Source: an uncultured Lachnospiraceae bacterium (GTDB lineage: Bacteria > Bacillota > Clostridia > Lachnospirales > Lachnospiraceae). Taken from it: DNA of 16,359 bases. The stretch covers positions 1-16,359 of the forward strand of contig CAJUEX010000064.1 in NCBI GenBank assembly GCA_910585715.1. The letters are read 5' to 3'. Numbering within the stretch: the first letter of the stretch is position 1; the number at the start of each line of letters is the position of its first letter. Positions 1 through 7,036 of the stretch are shown here, piece by piece. A program made the position numbers and the translations under genes. The notes below the pieces were generated by a model. It worked only from the letters and a program-made list of their open reading frames with translations, searched no databases and was not told the origin of the DNA.

Positions 1-78
1 GGCATTTTTTATGATAGTTTATAACAATTATTAAATATCCTCAAATGAAAGGATTAACAATTTAAATTTATAAAAAGA

Positions 79-264
79 TTGGGATTGGAAGAATATTTTT
101 ACAATATGTTTCTTTTGGATTATTTAATCTGCAACAGGGACCGTCAGAATATAGGAATGATTATGCGCAAGCTTCATATGAAAAAATACAGCGAGTTTCC
201 CATTTTGGAATATACAAGCGGAAGATGCTGTATGGATGATTTTTATTTGCAGGAAATAAAATAA
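79..264 (+). pseudogene. Decayed fragment resembling HipA-like kinase catalytic loop
   Basis: A 61-residue open frame, beginning at a TTG and with no convincing ribosome binding site. The frame is open only from base 58, so no full upstream domain exists here. Residues 13-27 (LLDYLICNRDRQNIG) resemble the catalytic loop of HipA-like or phosphatidylinositol-kinase-like proteins, where the usual form is about D-[YF]-L-I-x-N-x-D-R-H-x-x-N-x-G. Here the His and a neighbouring residue are missing between DR and QN, so the loop would be damaged. The rest of the kinase fold is absent. The match is from memory of the family pattern; the conclusion that this is a relic rather than a gene is inference. 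It ends just before a terminator hairpin, consistent with the 3' part of a formerly expressed gene. Confidence 0.4.
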
Positions 265-287
265 TTGTCACATCTGAAAAAAATTAT

Positions 288-328
288 AAAAAGAGAGCTG
301 TTTCCATAAAAGGAAGGCTCTCTTTTTT
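288..328. terminator. Rho-independent terminator, probably bidirectional
   Basis: GAGAGC at 293-298 pairs with GCTCTC at 317-322. The stem is extended by a preceding A run pairing with the following T run (323-328), and TTTCC/GGAA can pair inside the loop. It lies 24 bases after the stop of the decayed kinase-like fragment and isolates the downstream operon from read-through. Confidence 0.75.
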
Positions 329-349
329 ACATTTGGCTATGTTAAATAA

Positions 350-481
350 TTAAGTCAAATAATTACAAGACACTATGCCGCTTCCAATTCTTATGAGGAA
401 AAGCTACGGGCTGAACTGTTGTCAATTATCAGTGTACCAGCCCCAAAATCCTTGAAAAAACCGGAATGCTACCAAGAGTAG
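350..481 (+). pseudogene. Unrecognised open fragment without a start codon
   Basis: An open frame of 43 codons running to a TAG at 479-481. It has no ATG, GTG or TTG preceded by a ribosome binding site. From base 371 it reads like ordinary protein (HYAASNSYEEKLRAELLSII, then SVPAPKSLKKPECYQE), with Glu/Lys/Leu-rich helix-like composition. I do not recognise the family. It could be the C-terminal relic of a lost gene upstream of the ABC operon, or chance. Its last codons overlap a small hairpin (468-482). Confidence 0.2.
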
Positions 482-494
482 CAGAAAAAATTCC
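463..494. repeat. Nested inverted repeat upstream of ABC operon promoter
   Basis: GGAAT (463-467) and ATTCC (490-494) enclose GCTAC (468-472) and GTAGC (478-482). The sequence AATGCTACC at 465-473 is echoed as AATGCTATCC at 496-505. The group lies 19 bases upstream of the -35 box of the ABC operon. It could be a binding site for the operon's own HTH regulator, or the remains of a terminator. No experimental or family-based operator consensus supports either reading. Confidence 0.3.
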
Positions 495-512
495 AATGCT
501 ATCCATACTTTC

Positions 513-541
513 TTGTTTTGCAAATCCAACCTTCCTATAAT
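513..541 (+). promoter_or_regulatory. Sigma-A-type promoter of the ABC transporter operon
   Basis: TTGTTT at 513-518 (-35), a 17-base spacer, and a perfect TATAAT at 536-541 (-10). Transcription should begin near 548, leaving a leader of about 35 bases before the ATG at 582. A TTG at 513 opens the ATPase reading frame, but it coincides with the -35 box, which argues against its use as a start codon. Confidence 0.75.
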
Positions 542-581
542 GCCCCTATACAAAAAAATAAATAAAAAAAGGAGTAGAAAG

Positions 582-1391
582 ATGGAGGCAAAAATGCAAA
601 ACAATGAAAGTAAAAGTAATACAAATGAAAGCAAAAAAAAAGCGGTCATATCCGCAAGAAAACTAAAAAAGAGCTTTTCCAATCAGGACACGGAGCAGGT
701 TATTTTTGACAATCTGGACCTGGACATTTATAAGGGAGATTTTACCGTAATTATGGGTTCTTCCGGAGCAGGGAAATCCACACTGTTGTATTCCCTGTCC
801 GGCATGGACAGACCGGTGGCAGGCAATATTATATTTTGCGGGAAAAGCCTGACGGAATTAAATGACGACCAGCTTGCCGTATTCAGAAGGAAAAACTGCG
901 GCTTTGTATTCCAGCAAATCTATCTTCTGGAAAAAATGAGCCTGATGGACAATGTGATTACGGCAGGGGCGTTGGTGAGCAATAACAGGAAGGAAATCGT
1001 AAAGCGGGCTTTAAAACTGTTTGAAATGGTAAATATCCCGCCAAATACCCAGAAAAAGTTTTCCACCCAGATTTCAGGAGGGGAAGCACAAAGGGCGGGA
1101 ATCGTAAGGGCTGTTATCAACAAGCCGGAAGTAGTATTTGCCGATGAGCCTACCGGGGCGCTGAATTCCAATAATTCCGATGCAGTGCTGGATGTTTTTA
1201 CAAAGCTGCACCGGGGAGGACAGAGTATCATTATGGTAACTCATGACAAAAAATCCGCATTGCGGGGAAACCGCCTTATTTATTTAAAGGACGGGCAGAT
1301 TTTCGGGCAGTGTGATTTGGGTGATTATAAGCCGGAGGATGAAACAAGGACAAAGCGGCTAAACGATTTCTTAATGGAAATGGGGTGGTAG
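582..1391 (+). CDS. ABC transporter ATP-binding protein (MacB/LolD-like)
   Basis: A 269-residue cytoplasmic ATPase that should power the FtsX-type permease encoded one base downstream. Visible motifs are Walker A GSSGAGKST (59-67), Q-loop FVFQQ (108-112), signature ISGGEAQ (164-170), Walker B VVFADEP (184-190) followed by TGALNS, and the H-loop His in VTHD (221). The signature has Ile-Ser rather than the usual Leu-Ser, and EAQRAG rather than QQQRVA. The motifs and TGAL after Walker B fit the LolD/MacB/BceA branch, which handles lipoproteins, antimicrobial peptides or other hydrophobic substrates; the substrate here is unknown. The chosen start has GGAG seven bases upstream. An alternative ATG at 594 is preceded by GGAGG (584-588). 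About 20 Lys/Asn/Ser/Glu-rich residues precede the conserved domain. Confidence 0.9.
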   Translation: MEAKMQNNESKSNTNESKKKAVISARKLKKSFSNQDTEQVIFDNLDLDIYKGDFTVIMGSSGAGKSTLLYSLSGMDRPVAGNIIFCGKSLTELNDDQLAVFRRKNCGFVFQQIYLLEKMSLMDNVITAGALVSNNRKEIVKRALKLFEMVNIPPNTQKKFSTQISGGEAQRAGIVRAVINKPEVVFADEPTGALNSNNSDAVLDVFTKLHRGGQSIIMVTHDKKSALRGNRLIYLKDGQIFGQCDLGDYKPEDETRTKRLNDFLMEMGW

Positions 1392-1392
1392 G

Positions 1393-3720
1393 ATGAGGAA
1401 AATAAGCGGTCTTATATGGCATAACATAAAAAAAGAAAAAGGGCAGTATATTTCCTTTGGAATCATTATTCTTATTACTGCCTTTATATTGAATCTGGCT
1501 TTCGTGCTGTTTTTTCAGGTAGATAAGGCATATGACCGGAAGTTTCAGGATTTAAATGCGGCAAATATCAATTTTTCCATACCGGCATTGCAGGATAATG
1601 ATTCCTTAAAGGATGAACTTTTAAATCTTTCTGAAATAAACAGCCTGGAAAGGGAAGAAGGAATTTTTGTCGGCGCTGTCATTAAGGAATTTCGGGGAAC
1701 GGATTTTTCCATGAACACCATGTTTTATCAGCTGGATGCTTCCCGGAAGCTGAACAGGTTTGAAATTCTGGAAGAAAGCGACAGGCATTACGAGGCTCCT
1801 GTTTATGTGTCCCTGTTTGTGGCACAGTTTGGACAATTTCAGCTGGGAGATTCCATTACCTTTCAGACAGGAGGCAGAGACTATACTTTTCAGATAGCGG
1901 GAATCCTGGAGGAAATGCAGTATGGAAACGCCGGAAGCGGAGTGATTGGCATTTATCTGCCGGAAAAAACATATCAGTGGTTTGCAGGGGAAAATAAGGA
2001 AAACAAGGTTTTGGAATATTCTCTTGTAACGAAGGAAGACGTTTCACTTGAGAAGGTTTCCGATGAAATCAGCACTATGTTATCTGATAAAGGTATAAAT
2101 CAGGTGTGGATATTAAACAGCGATTCCTGCAAACAGGCAAGGACCATGGTATGCAACCTGACCATTTCGGTTTTCATTGCTTTTGCTTTCGTAGTGCTGC
2201 TGGTGAGCATGTTTTTGAGCAAATTCCGGATTCAGAACACGGTGGAGCAGGACCTGGCTGATATGGGCGTGTTAAAGGCCATGGGATATACCGGAAACAT
2301 GATTTTGTGGGCGGCAGTCATTCCCTATATGCTGGTGGGAATTACAGGGGCATTGGCAGGAGCCGTGCTTTCCTATGGCGTACTGCCTGCGTTGGCAGAG
2401 GGGCTTGCATTGCAGTCCGGCTTTTCCTTTTCCGTGCATTTTGACTTTGGGGCGCTCTGTTTCACTGTATTTGTGCCGGCTCTAATTACATTGCTGTTTA
2501 CTTATTTTTCCGCAAGGTGTATAAAAAAGCTTCAGCCTATCAACGCAATTCGCGGAAACAGCGAAAGTCCTCATGGAAAAAGAAATTATTTTCCTCTGGA
2601 CAAAACGGCAGGAAGCCTGCAGATGAATCTGATATTCAAACAGATTGCGGCTTCTGTAAGGCAGAATGTGTTGCTTTTCTTTGTATCCTTTCTTATAATG
2701 GTTTTACTGGCTTTTGCAGGAACACTTTTTTATAATGTGACAATAGAGCCGGATAATTTTTCAAGCACTCTGGCGGAAGAGACGCCGGATATTATCCTTT
2801 CAGTAAAAGCAGACCGCATGGAACAAATGAAAAGCAGCCTGATGGATGAGCCGCGGATAGAAAAGCTGTTAGAATATGATTCCAAGACGGTAAAAGCAGA
2901 GAAAAGCACCATAACTGCATTTATATGTGAGGATTTTTCACTGGTCACCAATGATTTATGCTATCAGGGCAGAAATCCGGAGAGGGAAAATGAAATTGCC
3001 ATTGGAAGCGCATTGGCGGAGGGATATGCCATCGGGGATGAAATCAGCCTTTCGGATGGTGACAATACTTATGTCTATGAGATTACAGGCTTTATTCAGA
3101 GCGTAAATTATCAGGGAGAAGTTGCAGAGCTTACAAGAGAAGGGTATTTAAAGTTAAATGACAGCTATAAAAGTCAGTCCTTGTATGTGTATGCAGAAGA
3201 AGCCGTGGATGTGGAGCAGTTTCTCCCGGAGCTTGAAAAGGAGTATGGCGAAGATATTATAAATACTGTGAATTACCGGAAAATGAACAAGGTTTCCCAG
3301 GATATGTATCAGGGAATGATAGAAGGGATTATTGCAGCGATTTTTATTGTGACGGTGCTTTTAGTGCTTCTGATTCTATATATGATAATAAAATCGTTGA
3401 TTGTGAAAAGAAAACAGGAACTTGGCATTTATAAGGCAATGGGATATTCCAACATCCAGCTGATGCTCCAGATTGCAGGAAGCTTTCTTCCGGTGTTCGT
3501 TCTGGCGGCATGTTCCTCAGCGGCAGCAGGGCTATGGTATGTGCCTTTGCTGAATCGGGAGATTTTTGGGATGATAGGGGCCATGAAGAACAATTTCCAT
3601 GTATCCCTGTGGTTTTTACTGCTGTTTGCAGCCTTGCAGATACTGATTAATTTTATCATCAGCATCTGCCTGTCACTTCCCATCAAAAAAATAACCGCAT
3701 ATTCCCTGATAAAAGAGTAG
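1393..3720 (+). CDS. ABC transporter permease with two FtsX domains
   Basis: A 775-residue membrane protein, the partner of the ATPase one base upstream. I see about eight hydrophobic segments, near residues 19-41, 254-277, 304-328, 352-372, 424-446, 646-668, 690-716 and 738-762. These form two repeats of one helix, a roughly 200-residue extracytoplasmic domain, then three helices, which is the MacB/FtsX unit duplicated in one chain. The coupling segment after the second helix of each half is conserved: LKAMGYT (294-300) and YKAMGYS (680-686). This differs from BceB, which has ten helices and a single large loop. A chain with both halves may not need a second permease. Such proteins export peptides or lipoproteins, or transmit mechanical force. 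The substrate cannot be read from sequence. The ribosome binding site is a weak GGGGTGG inside the end of the ATPase gene, suggesting translational coupling. Confidence 0.88.
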   Translation: MRKISGLIWHNIKKEKGQYISFGIIILITAFILNLAFVLFFQVDKAYDRKFQDLNAANINFSIPALQDNDSLKDELLNLSEINSLEREEGIFVGAVIKEFRGTDFSMNTMFYQLDASRKLNRFEILEESDRHYEAPVYVSLFVAQFGQFQLGDSITFQTGGRDYTFQIAGILEEMQYGNAGSGVIGIYLPEKTYQWFAGENKENKVLEYSLVTKEDVSLEKVSDEISTMLSDKGINQVWILNSDSCKQARTMVCNLTISVFIAFAFVVLLVSMFLSKFRIQNTVEQDLADMGVLKAMGYTGNMILWAAVIPYMLVGITGALAGAVLSYGVLPALAEGLALQSGFSFSVHFDFGALCFTVFVPALITLLFTYFSARCIKKLQPINAIRGNSESPHGKRNYFPLDKTAGSLQMNLIFKQIAASVRQNVLLFFVSFLIMVLLAFAGTLFYNVTIEPDNFSSTLAEETPDIILSVKADRMEQMKSSLMDEPRIEKLLEYDSKTVKAEKSTITAFICEDFSLVTNDLCYQGRNPERENEIAIGSALAEGYAIGDEISLSDGDNTYVYEITGFIQSVNYQGEVAELTREGYLKLNDSYKSQSLYVYAEEAVDVEQFLPELEKEYGEDIINTVNYRKMNKVSQDMYQGMIEGIIAAIFIVTVLLVLLILYMIIKSLIVKRKQELGIYKAMGYSNIQLMLQIAGSFLPVFVLAACSSAAAGLWYVPLLNREIFGMIGAMKNNFHVSLWFLLLFAALQILINFIISICLSLPIKKITAYSLIKE

Positions 3721-3736
3721 AACAGGAGGTCATAAG

Positions 3737-4609
3737 ATGACATTTGCAGAAAAATTAAAATTCATTCGCAAGCAGGCGGGCATGTCTCAGGAGAAGCTTG
3801 CAGAAAAAATCGGTGTTTCCAGACAGGCGGTAACCAAATGGGAAACGGACACGGGCATTCCGGATATGGAAAACATTATGGCAATTTCCTCCCTGTTCCA
3901 TATTTCCATTGACGAGCTTTTTTCCAATGAAAAGGGGATGAAAAACCAGACAGATTATTTATATGAAAGCATAACCGAATATGATATAGACGAAATAAAA
4001 CGTTTTGATATGAAATTAGGCGGTGCGAACATGCTTGTGCTGTCGGGTTACCGGGGAGAAAAAATACGGGTAAGGCTTGCATCCAATACGGTTTCCACCC
4101 TGCAAAGTGATTTTAAGGTAAAAATAGACGATATCAGGAAACGCATTGATGTGGACGTAAGCCGCAGGAATGAAATGACGGAAGCAACAGCCAAGGAAGC
4201 GGTGGTCATATTCGTACAGCTTCCCAATCAATATGCGGGAAAAATTGAGCTGGCGGTCAATGCGGAAAGCATACGGATAGAGTCTTTGGAATGTGACAGT
4301 ATCGAACTGGATACGAAAACAAAAAATATGACATTGGAGGATGTAACGGGTATCGTGGAAATCAATTGTAATCTGGATATGAATATCCTGCTAAACACTT
4401 TAAATGGTGCAGTGGAACTCAATCAGGTGTCTGCAACCTCCAAAATCCGTGTGCCCCGGGAAATCCCTTTTACCGCTGTTGCAAAAGGCATAAAGACAAG
4501 TATATCCTATGAACAGGATGGAAAGCGGACGGAAAGCTTTTGTACAGACGGGGCTGAAAATGTGATTGAGTTAAACGGCATAAAGAGTGAGCTTGTTATC
4601 TGCCGGTAG
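3737..4609 (+). CDS. XRE-family regulator fused to DUF4097-like beta domain
   Basis: A 290-residue protein. Residues 1-62 are a Cro/C1-type helix-turn-helix (MSQEKLAEKIGVSRQAVTKW at 16-35, with GIPD and IDELF typical of this group). Residues from about 85 to 290 are rich in short beta strands with a repetitive hydrophobic pattern (for example NMTLEDVTGIVEINCNLDMN), resembling the DUF4097/adhesin-like fold often encoded next to ABC transporters in Firmicutes. No transmembrane segment is evident, so it is probably cytoplasmic. AGGAGG lies seven bases or so before the ATG, and the gene begins 16 bases after the permease stop, so it belongs to the operon. The likely role is autoregulation of the transporter genes; the C-terminal domain may sense a ligand or mediate oligomerisation (inference). 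Confidence 0.8.
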   Translation: MTFAEKLKFIRKQAGMSQEKLAEKIGVSRQAVTKWETDTGIPDMENIMAISSLFHISIDELFSNEKGMKNQTDYLYESITEYDIDEIKRFDMKLGGANMLVLSGYRGEKIRVRLASNTVSTLQSDFKVKIDDIRKRIDVDVSRRNEMTEATAKEAVVIFVQLPNQYAGKIELAVNAESIRIESLECDSIELDTKTKNMTLEDVTGIVEINCNLDMNILLNTLNGAVELNQVSATSKIRVPREIPFTAVAKGIKTSISYEQDGKRTESFCTDGAENVIELNGIKSELVICR

Positions 4610-4707
4610 CCTGAAAAGTGAAAAATCACTGTAATAAGAAAGGCAACTGCATAGCAGGGCATGCATAAATTGAAAAGAACAAAAAAACTGAACAAGGAGA
4701 GTGGAAC

Positions 4708-5325
4708 ATGAAAGTATTGATGATTAACGGAAGCCCCCATGAAAAAGGAAATACCTACATAGCACTTCATGAAATGGAGAAGGTATTTGAAGCGGAAGGC
4801 GTGGAAACGGAAATCCTGCAGGTTGGAAACAAAGCTGTCAGGGGCTGTATTGCCTGCGGCTCCTGTATGGAAAAGGGAAAATGCGTCTTTGAGGATATTG
4901 TAAATGAGGCGGCGCCTAAGTTCGAAGCCTGTGATGGGCTTGTGGTTGCCAGCCCGGTATATTATGCCTCTGCAAATGCCACATTGATTGCATTTTTAGA
5001 CAGATTGTTTTACAGCACGCATTTTGATAAGAGAATGAAAGTGGGCGCAAGCGTGGTTGCGGCCAGACGGGGAGGTCTGTCGGCAACCTTTGATGAGCTG
5101 AATAAATATTTTACTATTACGGGGATGCCGGTTGCCTCCAGCCAGTATTGGAACAGCATTCACGGAAGAACCGTCGGTGAAGCGGCAGGGGATGAAGAAG
5201 GCCTTCAGACCATGCGGACTCTGGCAGGGAACATGACGTTTCTTATGAAGAGCATAGCACTTGGAAAAGAACAGTATGGACTGCCGGAAAAAGAAGAGCC
5301 GCTGCGGACGAATTTTATCCGATAA
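4708..5325 (+). CDS. Flavodoxin-family NAD(P)H reductase with 4Fe-4S motif
   Basis: A 205-residue cytoplasmic flavoprotein. GSPHEKGNT (8-16) is the FMN phosphate-binding loop, and SPVYYASANATL is the second flavin contact of the NADPH-dependent FMN reductase/iron-sulfur flavoprotein fold. Four cysteines in a compact array, C47-x2-C50-x2-C53-x5-C59, match the 4Fe-4S motif of Isf-type iron-sulfur flavoproteins of anaerobes. It probably transfers electrons from ferredoxin or NAD(P)H to an acceptor that I cannot identify. AAGGAG lies upstream of the ATG with good spacing. A 98-base gap separates it from the HTH regulator; I see no clear promoter there, so it may be cotranscribed. A strong terminator follows immediately. 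Confidence 0.85.
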   Translation: MKVLMINGSPHEKGNTYIALHEMEKVFEAEGVETEILQVGNKAVRGCIACGSCMEKGKCVFEDIVNEAAPKFEACDGLVVASPVYYASANATLIAFLDRLFYSTHFDKRMKVGASVVAARRGGLSATFDELNKYFTITGMPVASSQYWNSIHGRTVGEAAGDEEGLQTMRTLAGNMTFLMKSIALGKEQYGLPEKEEPLRTNFIR

Positions 5326-5330
5326 CGCCA

Positions 5331-5376
5331 AAAGAAAGCTGCCGGAAGATTTCAATATCTTCCGGCAGCTTTCTTT
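5331..5376. terminator. Bidirectional terminator between convergent genes
   Basis: A perfect 20-bp stem (5331-5350 with 5357-5376) and a six-base loop. The stem begins AAAGAAAG and ends CTTTCTTT, giving a T-rich tail on either strand. It lies between the flavodoxin-family gene on the plus strand and the small XRE gene on the minus strand and should stop transcription from both sides. Confidence 0.9.
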
Positions 5377-5397
5377 AGGGGTAGAATCTGTATACAA

Positions 5398-5784
5398 TCA
5401 GTTGTCTGGTGATTTGTTATAATTATTCTCTTCGGCAATCATTCTGGTTCGATATCTGAGCAGATTAATATATTCGATTGCAGAAGCTAAATCTTCAGGC
5501 GACATATTTAAAAGCGTATTGGCAAGACTGCTGATGGTAACGTCACCCATCAAGGGCTCGTTCAGTTTGCTAATATCATAGGGCAGAGTAGTACGGCCCA
5601 ACATATAATCAGTGGAAACCTGGAAAAAGTCAGCCAGCTTGTTAAGGGTGGTGAAATCAGGCTCATGGGAACCGGTTTCATAATTTGATATAGTGCCTAT
5701 GGAAAGATTTAAAAGATCAGCCAGATCTTTTTGTTTTAAATTTTTATCCTTACGAAGTTCAGCAAGTACTTCACCCATCTTCAT
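5398..5784 (-). CDS. Small XRE-family transcriptional regulator
   Basis: A 128-residue DNA-binding protein. Residues 1-65 form a Cro/C1 helix-turn-helix domain (QKDLADLLNLSIGTISNYETG at 18-38 includes the recognition helix, followed by EPDFTTLNKLADFFQVSTDYMLGR). The C-terminal half is helical (MSPEDLASAIEYINLLRYR) and probably mediates dimerisation. The start has AAGGAG eight or so bases before the ATG; a second ATG two codons in is possible. It is the only gene on the minus strand here and is transcribed away from the CarD-like gene. Targets are unknown. Such small regulators often repress their own promoter, and a short palindrome lies upstream (5813-5825). Confidence 0.85.
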   Translation of the reverse strand: MKMGEVLAELRKDKNLKQKDLADLLNLSIGTISNYETGSHEPDFTTLNKLADFFQVSTDYMLGRTTLPYDISKLNEPLMGDVTISSLANTLLNMSPEDLASAIEYINLLRYRTRMIAEENNYNKSPDN

Positions 5785-6172
5785 AAAAAAATCTCCTTTG
5801 CATAACCGATGTCTATATTTTATAGTATTTTTAAGACAGGTTTATAAAATGCAACGAAAACCATATTTTTGTAATGATAATGGATAAATTTTTAGAAAAA
5901 CTGAAACATGATTAAACTTTCCTAAAATGAACATATTTAAAAGACAAATAAAACAGGATTTATGAAAACATCGGACTTTTTTGGTGTATGGAAAAAACTG
6001 CACAAAAATTTACAGAGAAATATAAGGAAAAATAGACAAAAAAATAAAAGAGAATAAAAAACCATTAGAAAAGCCAACTTTGATTTGATAAAATATATTT
6101 GCAGATTCATCGATATTTGCGGGAAATTTGTAATCGACAAGAAGATTTCATGGAAGAAAAGGAGTGAATGAA
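5785..6172. other. AT-rich divergent intergenic region
   Basis: This 388-base gap separates the divergent small XRE gene and the CarD-like gene. It is strongly A-rich on the plus strand, especially 5985-6070, with no convincing coding frame. A 13-bp palindrome, CTATA-TTT-TATAG (5813-5825), sits 29 bases upstream of the XRE start codon and could be an autoregulatory operator or part of its -10 region. I could not place a convincing -35/-10 pair for either gene. TTGATTTGATAAAATAT near 6080-6096 is the most promoter-like stretch on the plus strand, but its spacing does not fit. Confidence 0.4.
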
Positions 6173-6682
6173 ATGTTTGAAAAGGGAGAGTATGTGGTTT
6201 ATGGAAGCATGGGAGTCTGTGAAATAATGGATGTTACAACTATGGATTTGGACGGGATGCCAAAAGACCGGCTCTATTATGTATTGCATCCATATTATCA
6301 GAAGGAAGGAAAAATTTTTACTCCGGTGGATGGCCAAAAGACCGTGATTAGGAGAATTTTGTCAAAAAAAGAAGCAGATGTTCTGATTGACGATATTCCC
6401 AATATTCATGAATTCTGGATTAGCAATGACAAACTGCGGGAAGCAAAATACAAGGAATGTATCAGAAGCTGTCAATGCAGGGAATGGATTCGGATTATTA
6501 AAACCTTATATCTGCGAAAGCAGGAGCGTTTGGCAAATGGAAAAAAGATTACGGCTATAGACGACAGATATTTTAAACAGGCGGAAGAAAATCTTTATTC
6601 GGAATTGTCTGTTTCCTTAAATATTCCAAAGGAACAGATGGAAAAGTATATTACAGATAAAATAGAAAAGCAGTATGCCTGA
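6173..6682 (+). CDS. CarD-family RNA polymerase-binding regulator
   Basis: A 169-residue protein. Its N-terminus, MFEKGEYVVYGSMGVCEIMD, is typical of the CarD/TRCF RNA-polymerase-interaction domain (about residues 1-62), including the YVVYG and GVC turns and the later FTPVDGQKTVIRRI strand. The C-terminal part (about 63-169) is helical and basic, as in CarD, where it contacts upstream promoter DNA. CarD-type proteins bind the RNA polymerase beta subunit and tune promoter opening. The ATG at 6173 is preferred to a GTG at 6164, because the GTG overlaps the ribosome binding site AAAAGGAG (6157-6164), which is eight bases from the ATG. No ordinary terminator follows; a large palindromic insertion starts 34 bases after the stop. 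Confidence 0.85.
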   Translation: MFEKGEYVVYGSMGVCEIMDVTTMDLDGMPKDRLYYVLHPYYQKEGKIFTPVDGQKTVIRRILSKKEADVLIDDIPNIHEFWISNDKLREAKYKECIRSCQCREWIRIIKTLYLRKQERLANGKKITAIDDRYFKQAEENLYSELSVSLNIPKEQMEKYITDKIEKQYA

Positions 6683-6707
6683 TTTCCGGTAATCATTTCA
6701 GATAATA

Positions 6708-6961
6708 ATTCAGATGCACGGAAATCAATTTTAAGACGGCAGCTTTCAAAGCAGGCTCCTGTACGGGCTCCCCGCAAAGAATGTTTCTGCATCGCCACGC
6801 TCCCGCTCTGATAAAAACGCAACAGTTCTAAGCTCGAAAATACCTCGCTAAGAACTGGCGATTTTATAAGGGCTCCTTCAGAAATCATTCTTTGCGGGGA
6901 GCCCGTCACGGAGCCTGCTATGAAAGCTGCCGTCTTAAAATTGATTTCCGTGATTCAGATG
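6708..6961. mobile_element. MITE-like palindromic insertion with 9-bp target duplication
   Basis: The element proper is 236 bp (6717-6952). Its ends are inverted repeats of 67 bases (6717-6783 and 6886-6952) that match at 63 positions, beginning CACGGAAATC. The interior adds more pairing: TTTCTG with CAGAAA, ATAAAAACGC with GCGATTTTAT, and CAGTTCT (6823-6829) with AGAACTG (6851-6857), so nearly the whole element folds into one long hairpin. The palindrome is flanked immediately by identical 9-bp direct repeats, ATTCAGATG at 6708-6716 and 6953-6961, the signature of transposition. It has no transposase gene, so it would depend on an enzyme encoded elsewhere. The transposase family cannot be named from this sequence. 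Confidence 0.85.
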
Positions 6962-6970
6962 GAAACCTTC

Positions 6971-6998
6971 TTGCTTTCCCGAAAAAAAGGATTATAAT
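6971..6998 (+). promoter_or_regulatory. Sigma-A-type promoter of yqeY operon
   Basis: TTGCTT (6971-6976), a 16-base spacer and a perfect TATAAT (6993-6998). Transcription should begin near 7005, about 30 bases before the yqeY start codon. The promoter lies only 18 bases beyond the palindromic insertion, so its upstream region has been replaced by the element. Confidence 0.75.
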
Positions 6999-7036
6999 GA
7001 AATAATAAGAAAACAGGATAAGCAGGAGGAATTGTT

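Noticed and set aside
513..581. Upstream extension of the ABC ATPase by 23 residues from a TTG
   Set aside because: The TTG coincides with the -35 box of a near-consensus promoter whose -10 is at 536-541, there is no ribosome binding site before it, and the ATG at 582 has one.
4617..4630. AGTGA-AAAA-TCACT as a terminator after the HTH-DUF4097-like gene
   Set aside because: The five-base stem is too weak and no T run follows; read-through to the flavodoxin-family gene seems more likely.
5813..5825. CTATA-TTT-TATAG as a firm operator for the small XRE gene
   Set aside because: In AT-rich DNA such a short palindrome occurs by chance, so it is noted within the gap description but not called as an operator.
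6595..6909. Minus-strand open frame across the palindromic element
   Set aside because: It runs through the insertion and into the 3' end of the carD-like gene with no start signal; the palindrome gives open frames by symmetry and nothing resembles a transposase.
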